NCBI GenBank assembly: GCA_014695295.1
Contig: JACJNY010000022.1
Span: 1 to 64,000, forward strand
From: Microcoleus sp. FACHB-61
GTDB taxonomy: Bacteria > Cyanobacteriota > Cyanobacteriia > Cyanobacteriales > Microcoleaceae
Length of the DNA: 64,000 bases
Direction of reading: 5' to 3'
The position numbers and the translations under genes were made by a program. A model generated the notes under the pieces. The model had not been told where the DNA came from. It searched no databases and was given only the letters and a program-made list of their open reading frames with translations. This document shows, one piece after another, positions 41,998-53,265 of the stretch. Each line of letters begins with the position of its first letter. The first letter of the stretch is position 1.

Positions 41998-44900
41998 TTA
42001 AAATCGCCCTGCTAAATTGGCAATTATTAATCCTAGTTGAACCGGATTGACTGGCTTAGCAATATGAGTTTGAAAACCAGCTTTGATCGCCCTTTCTTGT
42101 TCTCGATCGCTCGCATACGCAGTCAGCGCGGCGGCTGGGATTTTTCCTCCTGCTTCCGCAGCAAGAGCTCGCACTTGTCTAATTAAGAAATACCCGTTTT
42201 CCTCTGGCATTCCGATATCCGAGATTAGCACGTCATATCTGCCGGGTTGTTCCGTCAAAGCCCCGATCGCTGCTCTTGCAGATTCTACTGTCACAACCTC
42301 AGCGCCGTAGTTTTCCAGCACAAATTTTAAGAGATCCCGGGTATCAACCTCATCATCTACAACTAAAATTTGCAAACCATCCAAAGAGGGGGTGCGATTA
42401 TCAATGATCGCCTCTGTGGCGGACTCTGGCAGTGGAGCCTGCTCTAGTAAGCTTGGCGGTGTAAACTCTAGAGACGAGGCTCTCAACGGCAATCTCAAAG
42501 TTATTGTAGTTCCTTGTCCGTCACCCGGACTTTCGGCTTCCACCGTTCCCCCGTGCAGTTGAACAAGATGGTACACGATCGACAAGCCCAATCCCAGCCC
42601 TTGATTGGCCTTAGTAGTGCTCGAATCTCCTTGGCGGAAGCGATCGAAAATATGCGGTAACAACTCAGCCGAAATGCCTTTTCCGGTGTCGGCGACTCGA
42701 AGTTCAGCCTGATTCTCGATCGTCTGCAGCACGATTTCCACCTGTCCCCCCGCCGGAGTAAACTTAATCGCATTAGACAGGATATTCCATAAAACTTGCT
42801 GCAAGCGATCGATATCGCCTAAGACAGTTGCAGAACTCAAATGCGAAACAATTTCAATGTTTTTTGCTTGGGCTGAGAATTGAACCCCCTCCAGCGCAGC
42901 TTTCACCACTAACCGCAGATCGATCAAACGGGTAGACAGTTGCAGCTTACCGTTGGTAATCCGAGAAATATCGAGAAGATCTTCGATTAACTGAGCTTGC
43001 GCCCTCGCGCTGCGCTCGATCACCTCTAGAGCGCGATTAACGTCTGATTGCTTCAGTTTCCCGGAACGCAGCATTTGTGACCAGGCCAGAATCGGAGTCA
43101 GGGGATTGCGCAATTCGTGGGAGAGATTCGCCAGAAATTCATCTTTAGCTCGGTTAGCTTTTTCTGCTTGTTGGCGGGCTGACTGTTCCTGCTCCAATAA
43201 CTGCGATCGCTGTGTCTCAAACTGCTTGCGATCGGTGATATCCTCGATCGACAATAGAATCATAGAAACCCTGTCTTCTGGTTCAACTTTACAAGCATTC
43301 AGCAGCAAAGTTTTCTGGCCGAGCCGCCCAAAAGCCTGCTCCAGCTCAAAATTGTTAATCTCAACATTATTAACCAGAATATCTTCCAAAAGCTCTCGCA
43401 GTTCCGGGGAATTCCACGGCCCGGTAGCAAATTCAAACCAAGAATCTTGGGCGGTTTCTGAAGGTGAAACTTGAAACGTTTCGTATAGCGCTCGATTGGC
43501 GGTGCTCACTTGCAAATCAGCATCCAGCACCATTAAAGGCGTTGGCACGCTTTCCACAATTGTTTCCGCATAGTTGCGGGCTGTTTCTATGGTGGCAGCA
43601 CTGCGTTTGAGAGCGTCAATATCGATCAAAACCATTACCACACCCTCAATCTGGTTTTCCGTTGTGCGGTAAGGACGAATGCGGAGGGCGTACCAATATC
43701 CCGATTGAGTTTGCACTTCTTGTTCTTTCGTGTTGAGAGTCTCGATTACCTCCAAAATCATCTCTTCCAAGTTGGGAATCTCCAGATTGACTCGGATGTC
43801 GCTAAACGGACGCCCGACATCCGTAGAAATGAGATTGAACAGCCGCTGCGCCATTGGCGTAAAGCTGCGAATCCGCAAATCGTTTTCCAGCATTAAAATT
43901 GGAATATTGATACTAGCCAGCAAATTAGTCACGTCGTTATTAACCTGCTGCAAATCGAGATTTCGAGTGCGAAGTTCCTCCACAGTGGTAATCAGTTCTT
44001 CGTTAGTAGCTTGAATTTCTTCTTTAGCCGTTTCTAACTCCTCGTTGATGCTTTGTAGCTCCTCGTTGCTCGATATAACTTCTTCGTTGGCAACTCTGAG
44101 GTCTTGGGTGAGATTTTCTTGTTGCTCTATTACCGTTTGCAGGTGCGCTTGAGCCATGAGTTTCTCTTGCTTAGCCCGGGCAAGTTCCTGCCTCAGCCGC
44201 ACTATTTCTCGTTCTAAATCGCTTGGTTCTAACTCATCAAAAGCTTCGATTCCCAGGTCGATCGCTGCGGGTAAAGCTTCTTCAAACAGCACCAAAAAGA
44301 AGCGTGTTTCCGCATTCCCAGCCTGGAACGGAATCACCTCAAAATTGACGAGATCCGTGCAATCGCTCTCTTGCAGCCTCACCCGTTCTTTTTTCACGGT
44401 CACGTTCTGAGTTTGCGCTTGATAAATTGCGGTGCGAATGTCAACAGACAATCCTCCTACCGCCATTGCGAACAAGTTTAAACTCGGCGTTCCAGATGGG
44501 AGTCTTAAGTACCGATTGGTGTCTCCCCGGAGTTGCACAACCTCCATCTGCTCGTTGACCACCGCACCGACAGGATTATAGCGCTTTAAAATCAATTGGT
44601 CTGTTACGCGCTGTAAGTCAAAGTTATTAGAAATATTTACATTCATTGGCTGCGTCTCTGCTCGGGCTAGAGGAAAGAAAGTTGTGGCAAAGGGAAGCCG
44701 GGGAGCATTGGCTGTTAAGTTTTTTGCATAAATTTTACATGGCGCATCCACTAAAGTAAATAAGTCGGAAGATTTGCCCGTACTTTCGGAAGTGCCGAGC
44801 ATCAGGAAGCCTGTTCGGTTAAGACTGTAATGAAAAACTGACAAAACTCGTTTTTGCAAACGTTCTGCCAAGTAAATCATCACATTGCGGCAGCTAATCA

Positions 44901-46212
44901 GATCGAGATTAGAGAAAGGCGGGTCGATGCCTAAATTTTGTCTGGCGAATACGCACAGTTCCCGGACTTCTTTGCAGATGCGGTATCCGCCTCCTTCTGC
45001 GGAGACAAAGAAGCGCTGGCGCCGTTCTTCGGAAACCCCTAACATCTGGTTTTCTAGGTAGAAACCTGACCGAGCTTTGGCGATCGCCGCCTCGCTGATA
45101 TCCGTGGCAAAAATCTGAATCGGCGGCGGGGGAAGTCGATCGGCCAAAAACTCTAACAAGCAAATGGCGATCGAGTAAACTTCTTCACCAGTCGAACATC
45201 CTGCAACCCAAATCCGCACCGGAACTTCTGCTGATTTATTTTGGGTAATGGCGGGGAAAACGTGGTCTTTTAAGCGTTGAAAAGCTTCTAAGTCACGGAA
45301 AAAACTCGTGACGTGGATCAGAATTTCTTCATACAAAGCTTTGACTTCCGCCGGATTATCGACGAGAAATTGAGCGTAATCTTCCAATCGTTCCATCTTG
45401 TACAAAACCATCCGCCGCTGCATTCGCCGGTTTAGGGTGGCCGCTTTGTACTGGGTGAAGTCAACCCCTGCGCTCAATTTCAGCAGCCCAAAAATAGTGG
45501 CCAAGGCCGATCCCGGTTCTGGCGGTTCTTCAGCGATGGTGGCGGGGAACGGCCCAGCCAGAAACGAATGCTGGCTGAGATTTGCCAGTTCCTGCGCAAT
45601 TACCTCAGGCGGCAGAATGAAGTCTACATTACCTGTAGCTGCCGCGCTACTCGGCATACTCTCAAATTTTGCCGTTCCTTCGCATTGAGCAAAAGTCAGG
45701 CCTCCGGCTGCTTTGATTGTGATCAGCCCCAAGGCGCCGTCTCCATCGGCCCCCGATAAAACTACGCCGATCGCTTTGTTGCCCCTATCGACTGCTAAGG
45801 ACTCGAAAAACGCATCTGCAGGCATATATTTGCCATTAATCTTCTCTCGGGGCAGCAGTCTCAGCAGCCCTGCTAACAGCAACAGCTTGGTATTCGGCGC
45901 AATTACGTAGACATGATTCGGCTCTACAGCCATGCCGTCTTCGGCGTCACACACGGGCATTTGCGTGTTTCTGCTGATAATCTCGCTCAGCAGGCTTTTG
46001 CGATCGGGCGCTAAGTGCTGGATCAGCACAAATGCCATGCCGGTATCTGCGGGTAAGTCGCTCAGCAACTGGAGAAATGCTTCCAAGCCTCCGGCAGAAG
46101 CCGCAATCCCGACAACGGGAAACGGCGCATCAGTTTTTACATCCGGATCTAATTGCATCGCGTTGAGGTCGATCGGTGCCAATGTATTGTTCTGAGATAA
46201 GTTCATAAACAC
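41998..46212 (-). CDS. CheB-CheR-PAS-histidine kinase-receiver fusion (1404 aa)
   Basis: Domains in order: CheB methylesterase (about 28-215; catalytic triad Ser39, His66, Asp156 in [13 protein letters not shown] and SGADGDG), CheR methyltransferase (about 240-500; [19 protein letters not shown] binds SAM), a coiled coil of [18 protein letters not shown] type (about 690-760), two PAS domains (about 765-1010), HisKA with [14 protein letters not shown] (His1032), ATPase ([21 protein letters not shown]) and a C-terminal receiver with Asp1332 in LISDIGMP. Such fusions are separate from classical chemotaxis and probably link methyl-ester chemistry to a phosphorelay. A paralogue follows upstream on the same strand. 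Confidence 0.93.
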   Translation of the reverse strand: MFMNLSQNNTLAPIDLNAMQLDPDVKTDAPFPVVGIAASAGGLEAFLQLLSDLPADTGMAFVLIQHLAPDRKSLLSEIISRNTQMPVCDAEDGMAVEPNHVYVIAPNTKLLLLAGLLRLLPREKINGKYMPADAFFESLAVDRGNKAIGVVLSGADGDGALGLITIKAAGGLTFAQCEGTAKFESMPSSAAATGNVDFILPPEVIAQELANLSQHSFLAGPFPATIAEEPPEPGSALATIFGLLKLSAGVDFTQYKAATLNRRMQRRMVLYKMERLEDYAQFLVDNPAEVKALYEEILIHVTSFFRDLEAFQRLKDHVFPAITQNKSAEVPVRIWVAGCSTGEEVYSIAICLLEFLADRLPPPPIQIFATDISEAAIAKARSGFYLENQMLGVSEERRQRFFVSAEGGGYRICKEVRELCVFARQNLGIDPPFSNLDLISCRNVMIYLAERLQKRVLSVFHYSLNRTGFLMLGTSESTGKSSDLFTLVDAPCKIYAKNLTANAPRLPFATTFFPLARAETQPMNVNISNNFDLQRVTDQLILKRYNPVGAVVNEQMEVVQLRGDTNRYLRLPSGTPSLNLFAMAVGGLSVDIRTAIYQAQTQNVTVKKERVRLQESDCTDLVNFEVIPFQAGNAETRFFLVLFEEALPAAIDLGIEAFDELEPSDLEREIVRLRQELARAKQEKLMAQAHLQTVIEQQENLTQDLRVANEEVISSNEELQSINEELETAKEEIQATNEELITTVEELRTRNLDLQQVNNDVTNLLASINIPILMLENDLRIRSFTPMAQRLFNLISTDVGRPFSDIRVNLEIPNLEEMILEVIETLNTKEQEVQTQSGYWYALRIRPYRTTENQIEGVVMVLIDIDALKRSAATIETARNYAETIVESVPTPLMVLDADLQVSTANRALYETFQVSPSETAQDSWFEFATGPWNSPELRELLEDILVNNVEINNFELEQAFGRLGQKTLLLNACKVEPEDRVSMILLSIEDITDRKQFETQRSQLLEQEQSARQQAEKANRAKDEFLANLSHELRNPLTPILAWSQMLRSGKLKQSDVNRALEVIERSARAQAQLIEDLLDISRITNGKLQLSTRLIDLRLVVKAALEGVQFSAQAKNIEIVSHLSSATVLGDIDRLQQVLWNILSNAIKFTPAGGQVEIVLQTIENQAELRVADTGKGISAELLPHIFDRFRQGDSSTTKANQGLGLGLSIVYHLVQLHGGTVEAESPGDGQGTTITLRLPLRASSLEFTPPSLLEQAPLPESATEAIIDNRTPSLDGLQILVVDDEVDTRDLLKFVLENYGAEVVTVESARAAIGALTEQPGRYDVLISDIGMPEENGYFLIRQVRALAAEAGGKIPAAALTAYASDREQERAIKAGFQTHIAKPVNPVQLGLIIANLAGRF

Positions 46213-47188
46213 CCACTTACTTAAGTAATGCAGATTAGAGCTAATTTATTTCGTCAACCGGGAAGTAAGTAATACGGAGGATATATCTTACATACATCGC
46301 ACCTCAATTTGCCCACATTCGGCAACTGCCTTAAGGATTAGGTACGGTATTACAAACATTTAATAAGTTAAGCAAAAACACTAAAAAAATCTGTTTTTTA
46401 TACTTTCTCGGGCAAATATAAGGATCTTTTTGCCGGGAAACACAGGGTTTTTACGTAAATGCCATGTCATTGTTTGCGCTAGGCAGAGTAATCGCCAAGA
46501 CGGCGAGGGCTTTATCTTTGGTTGCAGGAGGCGATGGGCTTAAGTTGATACGAATAAACAATAAGGTTTTCCTAGAAAATCAGATTGTAAGCGATATTTT
46601 TAGGGACTGGGCATTGTTGTGTCCGGTGCGGGTTTCTGCGGCTTTTAATGGCTGGTATAAACGTGTTTGTTTTTTTTTTTTTTTGAAAGCAAAATTCAAT
46701 AATCTTTTTTTCCGGCAAAATTAAGACACAATATTTGTAGAGAAACGGCCTTGGAATTTTCAGCGCTGGACTCTGGGAGTTTTAATAATTGGTAGAAGAT
46801 TAGACCTCTTGCAAAAGTCCTTTTCATCAATTATCGCACGGGTTCTCCCGCCCAGGCCACAAGAAAAAAATAACTTTTGTGGGATGGGCATCTTACTCGT
46901 CCTAATTATTTTTGCAAAAGGTCTATTGAGGAATATTGTTCCCCTAATAAATTAGGAGACAACAGTGCTCATGGGTGCCAACTTAAACCTAAACGCCGCC
47001 AGGGAATGAATTCCCTGTCTAATAGCTAAAGTCTTTTCAAAGAGGACTCAAGAACTAATTAGTCCTGTGCAAGAGGAATTTAGCTTTGAGGGAGGGGTTT
47101 AACCCCTGCCGGACTATTGGTTGTACGTTAAGCTGACACGCTTTGGGCCCAGGCTGAGTCCGGCGCTGGGCTGGGGTTTGTTTGACTT
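46213..47188. other. 976-bp gap between the two CheB-CheR kinases
   Basis: I see no gene here; one 86-codon plus-strand frame at about 46464 has no protein-like composition. It holds a poly-T run (about 46669-46684), a 125-bp fold-back element (46801-46925) and a palindromic repeat (about 46990-47115) related to that at 4810-4935. Confidence 0.55.
46801..46925. repeat. 125-bp MITE-like element with TAGACCTYTTGCAAAA ends
   Basis: TAGACCTCTTGCAAAA at 46801-46816 is inverted, with one change, at 46910-46925. The interior contains TTTTGTGGGATGGGCATCTT and no coding frame. Confidence 0.8.
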
Positions 47189-47847
47189 TTAAGCGGTTTC
47201 AACCGCCGATTTGAATCTCAAAAAAATTAAAAAGCTCCCTGCTAGATTGGCAAGAATTAATCTTAATTGAATCTGCTCGATCGGCTCAACAATATGAGTT
47301 TGAAAACCAGCTTCGATCGCCCTTTCTTGTTTTTGAGCGATCGCATACGCAGTCAGCGCGGCGGCTGGCATTTGTCCTCCGGCTTCCGCAGTAAGGATTC
47401 GCATTCCTCGAATACAGAAATACCCGTTTTCCTGACGCATTCCGATATCCTATCCATTTCGGTTGCACCGTCCGTGATTGTTGAGTGTTGACTGTTGAGT
47501 GTTGACTGTTGGCTGTTAACTGTTGAGTGTTGACTGTTGAGTGTTCATGGTTGACTGTTGAGTGTTCATGGTTGACTGTTGAGTGTTGACTCGATTTTAC
47601 GCCCGACGATGAAGCGCGGATTTGATATCAGAGATTAGCGCGCGGTATCTGTCGGAATTCTCAGTCAAACGATCGATCCTACTTTTGGCAGATGCAAGTC
47701 AAAACCTCTGCCCCGTAGCCTTCGATCGCAAATTCTCAGAGATTGCGCCTATCGATCCGATCCGTCCACAACTAAAACCTGCAAGCCTTCGAGACAAGGG
47801 ACAATCTCGCTAGAGAGATTCAAAGGCGCAGCCGAAACAGTTGGCTT
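47189..47847 (-). pseudogene. destroyed C-terminal receiver domain of the second CheB-CheR kinase
   Basis: Downstream of the kinase stop, the minus strand still encodes pieces matching the paralogue's receiver: a LEGLQVLVVD start near 47780, frameshifted middle parts (about 47640-47750), and a C-terminal piece (47189-47440) reading ENGYFCIRGMRILTAEAGGQ and PAAALTAYAIAQKQERAIEA. A 180-bp insertion at 47450-47629 separates these pieces exactly at the codons for the phospho-acceptor Asp. Stops and shifts elsewhere show longer decay. Confidence 0.82.
47450..47629 (-). mobile_element. 180-bp MITE-like insertion with internal heptamers
   Basis: The insertion starts CTATCCATTTCGGTTGCACC and ends GCGCGGATTTGATATC, with GATATC repeated on both sides (47444-47449 and 47624-47629). 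The inside is mostly TTGAGTG/TTGACTG heptamers. A homologous element in the other orientation is at 53707-53866. Comparison with the intact paralogue (GATATCCGAGATTAGCACG at 42214 on) defines the empty site. Confidence 0.8.
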
Positions 47848-50800
47848 TCATTCAATCGCCGGTGTCAACTCTTGAGGCGGGGCTAGCAACGGCAATCTCA
47901 GAATTATTGTAGTTCCTTGTCCCTCACCCGGACTTTCGGCTTGCACCGTTCCCCCGTGCAGTTCGACAAGATGGTAAACGATAGACAAGCCCAATCCCAG
48001 CCCTTGATTCGCCTTAGTGGAACTGGAATCTCCTTGGCGGAAGCGATCGAAAATATGCGGTAACAACTCAGGCGAAATCCCTTTTCCGGTGTCGGTGACT
48101 CGAAGTTCAGCCTGATTATCGAGATCCTGCAGCACGATTTCCACTCGTCCCCCCGCCGGAGTAAACTTAATCGCATTAGACAGAAGATTCCACACAACTT
48201 GCTGCAAGCGATCGCTATCGCCTAAGACAGTTGCAGGGTTCAAATCCGAAACAATTTCAATATTTTTTGCTTCGGCTGATAATTGAGTCCCATCCACGGC
48301 AGCTTGCACCACTGACGGCAGCTCGATCGGACTAATGGACAGTTGAAGCTTGCCGTTGGTAATCCGAGAAATATCGAGAAGATCTCCGATTAACTGAGAT
48401 TGCGACTGCGCGCTGCGCTCGATCACCTCTAGAGCCCGATTAGTAGTTTCTTGCTTAACCTTCCCGGAACGCAGGATTTGTGCCCACGCCAGAATAGGAG
48501 TCAGGGGATTGCGCAATTCGTGAGAGAGATTGGCCAGAAATTCATCTTTAACTCGGTTAGCTTTTTCTGCTTGTTGGCGGGCTAACTGTTCCTGCTGCAA
48601 TAACCGCGAACGCTCTGTGTCAAAGTGCTTGCGATCGGTGATATCCTCGATCGACAACAGAATCATGGAAACCCCGCCTTCTGGCTCAAGTTTACAAGCA
48701 TTCAGCAGCATAGTTTTCTGCCCGATATTCTCAAACAGGCGATCCAACTCAAAGTTTTGAAGCTCAACATCACTAACCAGAATATCTTCCAAAATCTCTC
48801 GCAGTTCCGGGATATGCCACTGCCCGTTACCTAGCTCAAACAGCGAAATATTCGCTGTTTCTGAGGATGAAACCTGAAACATCTCATAGAACGCTCGATT
48901 TGCTTTGTTCACTTGCAAATCAGCATTTAGCGCGACTAAAGGCGTTGGCACAGCTTCTACGATCGCCTCAGCATAATTTCGGGCTTCCTCCAAGGTTCTG
49001 GCACTGCGTTTAAGAGCGTCAATATCGAGCAAAACCATTACCACACCGTCCATCTCGTTTTCCGTTGTGCGGTAAGGATGAATGCGCAGGCTGTACCAAT
49101 ATCCCGATAAAGTTTGAACTGCTCGCTCTTGCGATTCCAGAGTATCAATCACCTGCAGAATCATCTGTTCCAAGTCAGGAACGTCAATATTCGATCGGAT
49201 GTCGCTAAAGGGCCGTCCCATATCTGTGGGAATCAAATTAAAAAGTGTCTGCGCCGTTAAGGTAAAGCGTCGAATCTGTAAATCTTTTGCCAGCATTAAG
49301 ACTGGGATATTGATAGTACCCAGCAAATTTGTCAGATCGTTATTGAGCTGGCTTTGTTCAAAATATCGGCTGCGAAGTTCCTCGTTAGTGGTGGTGAGTT
49401 CCTCGTTAGTGGCTTGAATCTCTTCTTTGGCAGTTTCTAGCTCCTCGTTGGCGCTTTGCAATTCCTCGTTGCTCGATAGGATTTCTTCGTTGGCAATTTT
49501 GAGGTCTTCGTTGAGATGTTCCTGCTCGTGGATCAACGATTGCAGGTGTGCTTGAGCCACAATTTTTGCTTGGTTAGCGGTGGCAAGTTCCTGCCTCAGC
49601 CGCTCATTTTCCGGCTCTAGATCGCAATTCGTGCAGGTTTCAGAAATGATGTTGCAGAAGTTGCCCGCCGTGGGTAAAACTTCTTCAAATACCACCAAAT
49701 AATAGCGTTCTTCGACGGTGTGCGGCTGGAACGGCATCACCTCAATATTAACCAGAGTCGATCGGCCGGCTGCTTCAACAAGTAGTCCTTCTTTCCTAAC
49801 GGTCACGTTCTGCATTTGTGCCTGATAAATCGCGATGCGAAGCTCAAGAAGCAATCCTGCCCTTGCCATTGTCAGCAAGTTTAAGTCGGGCGTTCCGGCT
49901 GCCATTCTCAAGTAAGGATCGATGTCTCCCCGCACTTGCAGGATTTTCATGTGCTCGTCCACAACCACACCGGCTGGGGAATAGCGATTCAAAATCAGTA
50001 GGTCAGTTTCTCGCTGTAAGTCAAACCTCTTCGCCACCTTTTCATGGACTTTTAGCCTTTCACCTTCTTTAACGGTGGGATAGGAACTCGGCGTGAATGA
50101 AAAACTGGGAGATTTTGCAGCCAACCTTTTTGCATAAATTTTAGACTTTTTATGCACTGAATCAAACAAGTATGAAAATTTTCCGGTACTCTCAGAAGTA
50201 CCTAACATGAGAAAGCCTGTGGACTTAAGGCTGTAATGAAAAATCGGCATCACCTTCTTTTGCAATGAATCTCCCAAGTAAATCAGCACATTGCGACAGG
50301 TAATTAAATCGAGATTGGCAAAAGGCGGGTCACTACCTAAGTCTTGTCGGGCAAATACACACAGTTCGCGGATAGCCTTGCAGATTCTATAACGACCTTC
50401 TTCTTGGAAAATAAAGAAGCGAGAACGTCGCTCTGGTGAAACGTCTATCATCTGGTTTTCTGAGTAGACGCCTGCCCGAGCTTTGGCGATTGTCGTGTCG
50501 CCAATGTCTGTGGCAAAAATCTGGATCGGCGGCGGGATTACTCGATCGCCCAAAAACTCTAACAAGCACATGGCGATCGAATAAACTTCTTCGCCAGTGG
50601 AACATCCCGCCACCCAAATCCGAATCGGAGCATTTGCTGATTTATTTTGGGTAATCGCGGGGAAAACCAGCTCTTTTAACTTTTGAAAGGCTTCGCTGTC
50701 ACGGAAAAAATTGGTGACGTGGATCAGGATTTCTTCATACAAAGCTTTGACTTCTGCCGAATTGTGTTGAAGATGTTCGGCGTAATCATGCAAGTTCTCT

Positions 50801-51621
50801 ATCTTGTACAAAACCATCCGTCGCTCGATGCGTCGGTTCACGGTAGCCGGTTTGTACTGGCTGAAGTCAACGCCTGTGGTCGATTTCAGCATCGCAAAAA
50901 TAGTTGCCAGGGCATCTCCCTCTGCGGGCGATTCCTTAGCTTTTGTCTGGGGAAACGGGCGATTGAAAAACGAACTGCGACTATAGTTTGTCAGTTCCTC
51001 GGCAATTTTTTGCGGCGGCATAACAAAATCGACATTGCCTGTCGCAACAGCGGTATTCGGCATACTATCGAATTTTGCCGTGCCTTCACATTGAGCATAA
51101 GTCATGCCTCCGGCTGCTTTGATTGCCATCAACCCGAGTGAACCGTCTCCGTCTCCCCCGGATAATACTACGGCGATCGCTTTGTATCCGCGATCGAACG
51201 CCAATGATGTAAAAAACGCATCTCCCGGCATATATTTGCCATAAACCTTCTCGCGGGGTGAGAGTTCCAGCACGCCTTTAGATACCACCATCTTGGTGTT
51301 GGGCGGAATGACGTAGATTTGATTCGGTTCTACAGCTACGCCGTCTTGTACCTCATTAACAGGCATTTGCGTCGTTCTGGAGAGAATCTGGGCGAGGAAA
51401 CTTTTGTGATTCGGATCTAAATGCTGAATCAGCACAAACGCCATACCCGTATCTACCGGCAAATGGGCCAGTAACTCGGTGAATGCTTCCAAACCTCCGG
51501 CAGAGGCCGCAATTCCGACGATGGGAAACGGGGCCTCTATTTCGGGTAATTCTTCGAGATCGATGGCGCGGGAGGCGATCGGTTCTGGTGTATTGTCTGG
51601 AGATAATTGATTAAAAGTCAT
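47848..51621 (-). CDS. CheB-CheR-PAS-histidine kinase fusion without receiver (1257 aa)
   Basis: Close paralogue of the 1404-residue neighbour and in the same order: CheB (triad Ser40, His67, Asp157), CheR ([19 protein letters not shown]), coiled coil ([20 protein letters not shown]), PAS domains (about 780-1010), His[16 protein letters not shown] (His1034) and ATPase ([28 protein letters not shown]). It ends [12 protein letters not shown] at a stop where the neighbour continues into a receiver. The kinase may still autophosphorylate and need a receiver from elsewhere, perhaps the neighbour's. The duplication lies head-to-tail. Confidence 0.93.
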   Translation of the reverse strand: MTFNQLSPDNTPEPIASRAIDLEELPEIEAPFPIVGIAASAGGLEAFTELLAHLPVDTGMAFVLIQHLDPNHKSFLAQILSRTTQMPVNEVQDGVAVEPNQIYVIPPNTKMVVSKGVLELSPREKVYGKYMPGDAFFTSLAFDRGYKAIAVVLSGGDGDGSLGLMAIKAAGGMTYAQCEGTAKFDSMPNTAVATGNVDFVMPPQKIAEELTNYSRSSFFNRPFPQTKAKESPAEGDALATIFAMLKSTTGVDFSQYKPATVNRRIERRMVLYKIENLHDYAEHLQHNSAEVKALYEEILIHVTNFFRDSEAFQKLKELVFPAITQNKSANAPIRIWVAGCSTGEEVYSIAMCLLEFLGDRVIPPPIQIFATDIGDTTIAKARAGVYSENQMIDVSPERRSRFFIFQEEGRYRICKAIRELCVFARQDLGSDPPFANLDLITCRNVLIYLGDSLQKKVMPIFHYSLKSTGFLMLGTSESTGKFSYLFDSVHKKSKIYAKRLAAKSPSFSFTPSSYPTVKEGERLKVHEKVAKRFDLQRETDLLILNRYSPAGVVVDEHMKILQVRGDIDPYLRMAAGTPDLNLLTMARAGLLLELRIAIYQAQMQNVTVRKEGLLVEAAGRSTLVNIEVMPFQPHTVEERYYLVVFEEVLPTAGNFCNIISETCTNCDLEPENERLRQELATANQAKIVAQAHLQSLIHEQEHLNEDLKIANEEILSSNEELQSANEELETAKEEIQATNEELTTTNEELRSRYFEQSQLNNDLTNLLGTINIPVLMLAKDLQIRRFTLTAQTLFNLIPTDMGRPFSDIRSNIDVPDLEQMILQVIDTLESQERAVQTLSGYWYSLRIHPYRTTENEMDGVVMVLLDIDALKRSARTLEEARNYAEAIVEAVPTPLVALNADLQVNKANRAFYEMFQVSSSETANISLFELGNGQWHIPELREILEDILVSDVELQNFELDRLFENIGQKTMLLNACKLEPEGGVSMILLSIEDITDRKHFDTERSRLLQQEQLARQQAEKANRVKDEFLANLSHELRNPLTPILAWAQILRSGKVKQETTNRALEVIERSAQSQSQLIGDLLDISRITNGKLQLSISPIELPSVVQAAVDGTQLSAEAKNIEIVSDLNPATVLGDSDRLQQVVWNLLSNAIKFTPAGGRVEIVLQDLDNQAELRVTDTGKGISPELLPHIFDRFRQGDSSSTKANQGLGLGLSIVYHLVELHGGTVQAESPGEGQGTTIILRLPLLAPPQELTPAIE

Positions 51622-51855
51622 CGTGCGAAGTCCTGGACTTCAGTTATTTAGCAGCATACATATCTGGAAAGCGTAAGGCTGAGTAATTCGGGCTATTTTA
51701 ATGAGAGCCTACTTAAGTTGTAGGCATTCTGGAAATCCATTAAGGATGAGCTAAACTGTTGGAGCCACGAGCTGAGCGGTATCGAAGAACTCTATCTACT
51801 CTCGTAGCGATTATAACAATAGGCTGGCAATAACCAGGTAGATCTGCTTACGTAC

Positions 51856-53265
51856 TTAGTTTCTTTCACCTACCAGTGTAGGAGACAGCGAGATTACTGA
51901 TTCCGTATTAATTCTAGCAGTATAGGCGACTTGTGCGCCTTGTATGCCTTTTAAATCTTCAACACGTTTTTGAATTTCGCACACTCCAGCAGTTTGTAAT
52001 GCTGTTAAAAATGCTTGGTCGGTGTAAACATCTTCGGAAAACGAAACTTCGTCACTTTTAGAAAGATTTTGAAGGCGGGCGGCTTTGTTGACTGTGGAAC
52101 CAAAATAGTCGAGCGAATTATTAAGATTTACGAGCAAAGCCGTACCTCGGTGAATGCCAATTCTGACTTGAATCCACTCTGCTTGCGGGCGACCTGAATT
52201 GTACTCTCTGAAACTGACAACAGCACCGACTGCTGCCTGAATTGCTTGTTCGTTGCTGATAAAGGAAGCCATGACGGCATCGCCGATGGTTTTAATGACT
52301 TTACCGCCAGCTTTCTCGATCGATTCAAAGAAAATTTCAAAATGATCGCGGACAATATTGTAAGCTTTAGTATCTCCCAGTGTTTCGTACATTCTGGTAG
52401 AACCCGTAATATCGGTAAACATAATAGTAATCGCCCGAATCTTGACTCGCTCTCTCTCCGAGATTACTTTATCGCCGAACAAACGCTTGTAATCCGGGTG
52501 ATGGAGCAGTTGGATTCCTGATAGTCGCAGGGGCAGTTGTTCTAATGTCAGTTCCTGGGGCAATTCATCTGAATGCAAAATCAGCCCCGACAAGTTGTGA
52601 TCGGTATTAGTTAATTCGATCTTAACTTTTCCCGGACGCACGGCGAGGTGTGTTTTGTCAAAATCTTTGCCGGCCAACTGCTTGAGTTTAATTTCTTGTA
52701 TGTCTTCTGTTTCTGGGCCTTCAACCTTTAAAATCCCTTTAGCTAAAGTGAGGGGACAGCAGTAGCGGTATCGACCTTTTTCTAAGGTGACAGTCTCGGA
52801 TTCGGTGCAGTATAAAGGCGTTACCAGTTGCAGTTTGCTCTGGAGTACGGGAGGGGGAGCGCAGACGGGCCTCAGTTGCGGGTCTTCAATTTCTTTGTTT
52901 AGGGAAAAAGTAACTTCGACGCGATCGAGCAAATCAATTTTAAACTCGCGCTCGCACATCGGGCAAAAAGACATTTCTGATGTGTCTGCTAAATCCTTGA
53001 ATTCGTCTGTAATCATGTTGCAGTGCGGGCAGTGAATATCCCAGTGCAAGTCGAAGGCGCCGGCTTTCACTCCGTGCAGAAATTCCGAAGTAATTCTTTT
53101 AATATTCTTGACTGTCTCGCCTGCTACGTAGTAAGGGTTAATTCTCAATCTCTGCAAAATGTGGGACCCGATTAACCATTGTTCAATTTGGTCGATCGTT
53201 CCTTTGCTAGCATGGGGGCGCTTTTTAAGCTGTTCTAATTTTTCTTTTAATAGTACGATGTTCAT
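51856..53265 (-). CDS. class III adenylate/guanylate cyclase with N-terminal helical and zinc-ribbon-like region
   Basis: A 469-residue protein. The N-terminal part (about 1-130) has a CPHC and a CPMC pair (HCPHCNMITDEF; FCPMCEREFKIDL), most likely a zinc ribbon, as in DUF5939-type cyclases. A beta-rich middle part follows (about 130-265). The C-terminal CHD domain (about 275-445) has MFTDITGSTRMYE with metal Asp285, TIGDAVMASF with Asp329, RIGIHRGTAL, and DYFGSTVNKAARL, the typical FGxxVNxAARL signature. Product (cAMP or cGMP) is not certain from the sequence. It is upstream of the kinase pair on the same strand, separated by 234 bp. Confidence 0.9.
   Translation of the reverse strand: MNIVLLKEKLEQLKKRPHASKGTIDQIEQWLIGSHILQRLRINPYYVAGETVKNIKRITSEFLHGVKAGAFDLHWDIHCPHCNMITDEFKDLADTSEMSFCPMCEREFKIDLLDRVEVTFSLNKEIEDPQLRPVCAPPPVLQSKLQLVTPLYCTESETVTLEKGRYRYCCPLTLAKGILKVEGPETEDIQEIKLKQLAGKDFDKTHLAVRPGKVKIELTNTDHNLSGLILHSDELPQELTLEQLPLRLSGIQLLHHPDYKRLFGDKVISERERVKIRAITIMFTDITGSTRMYETLGDTKAYNIVRDHFEIFFESIEKAGGKVIKTIGDAVMASFISNEQAIQAAVGAVVSFREYNSGRPQAEWIQVRIGIHRGTALLVNLNNSLDYFGSTVNKAARLQNLSKSDEVSFSEDVYTDQAFLTALQTAGVCEIQKRVEDLKGIQGAQVAYTARINTESVISLSPTLVGERN

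Noticed and set aside
46464..46724. 86-codon plus-strand frame between the kinases
   Set aside because: It contains a poly-T-derived Phe run and repeat-derived residues; no protein-like pattern.
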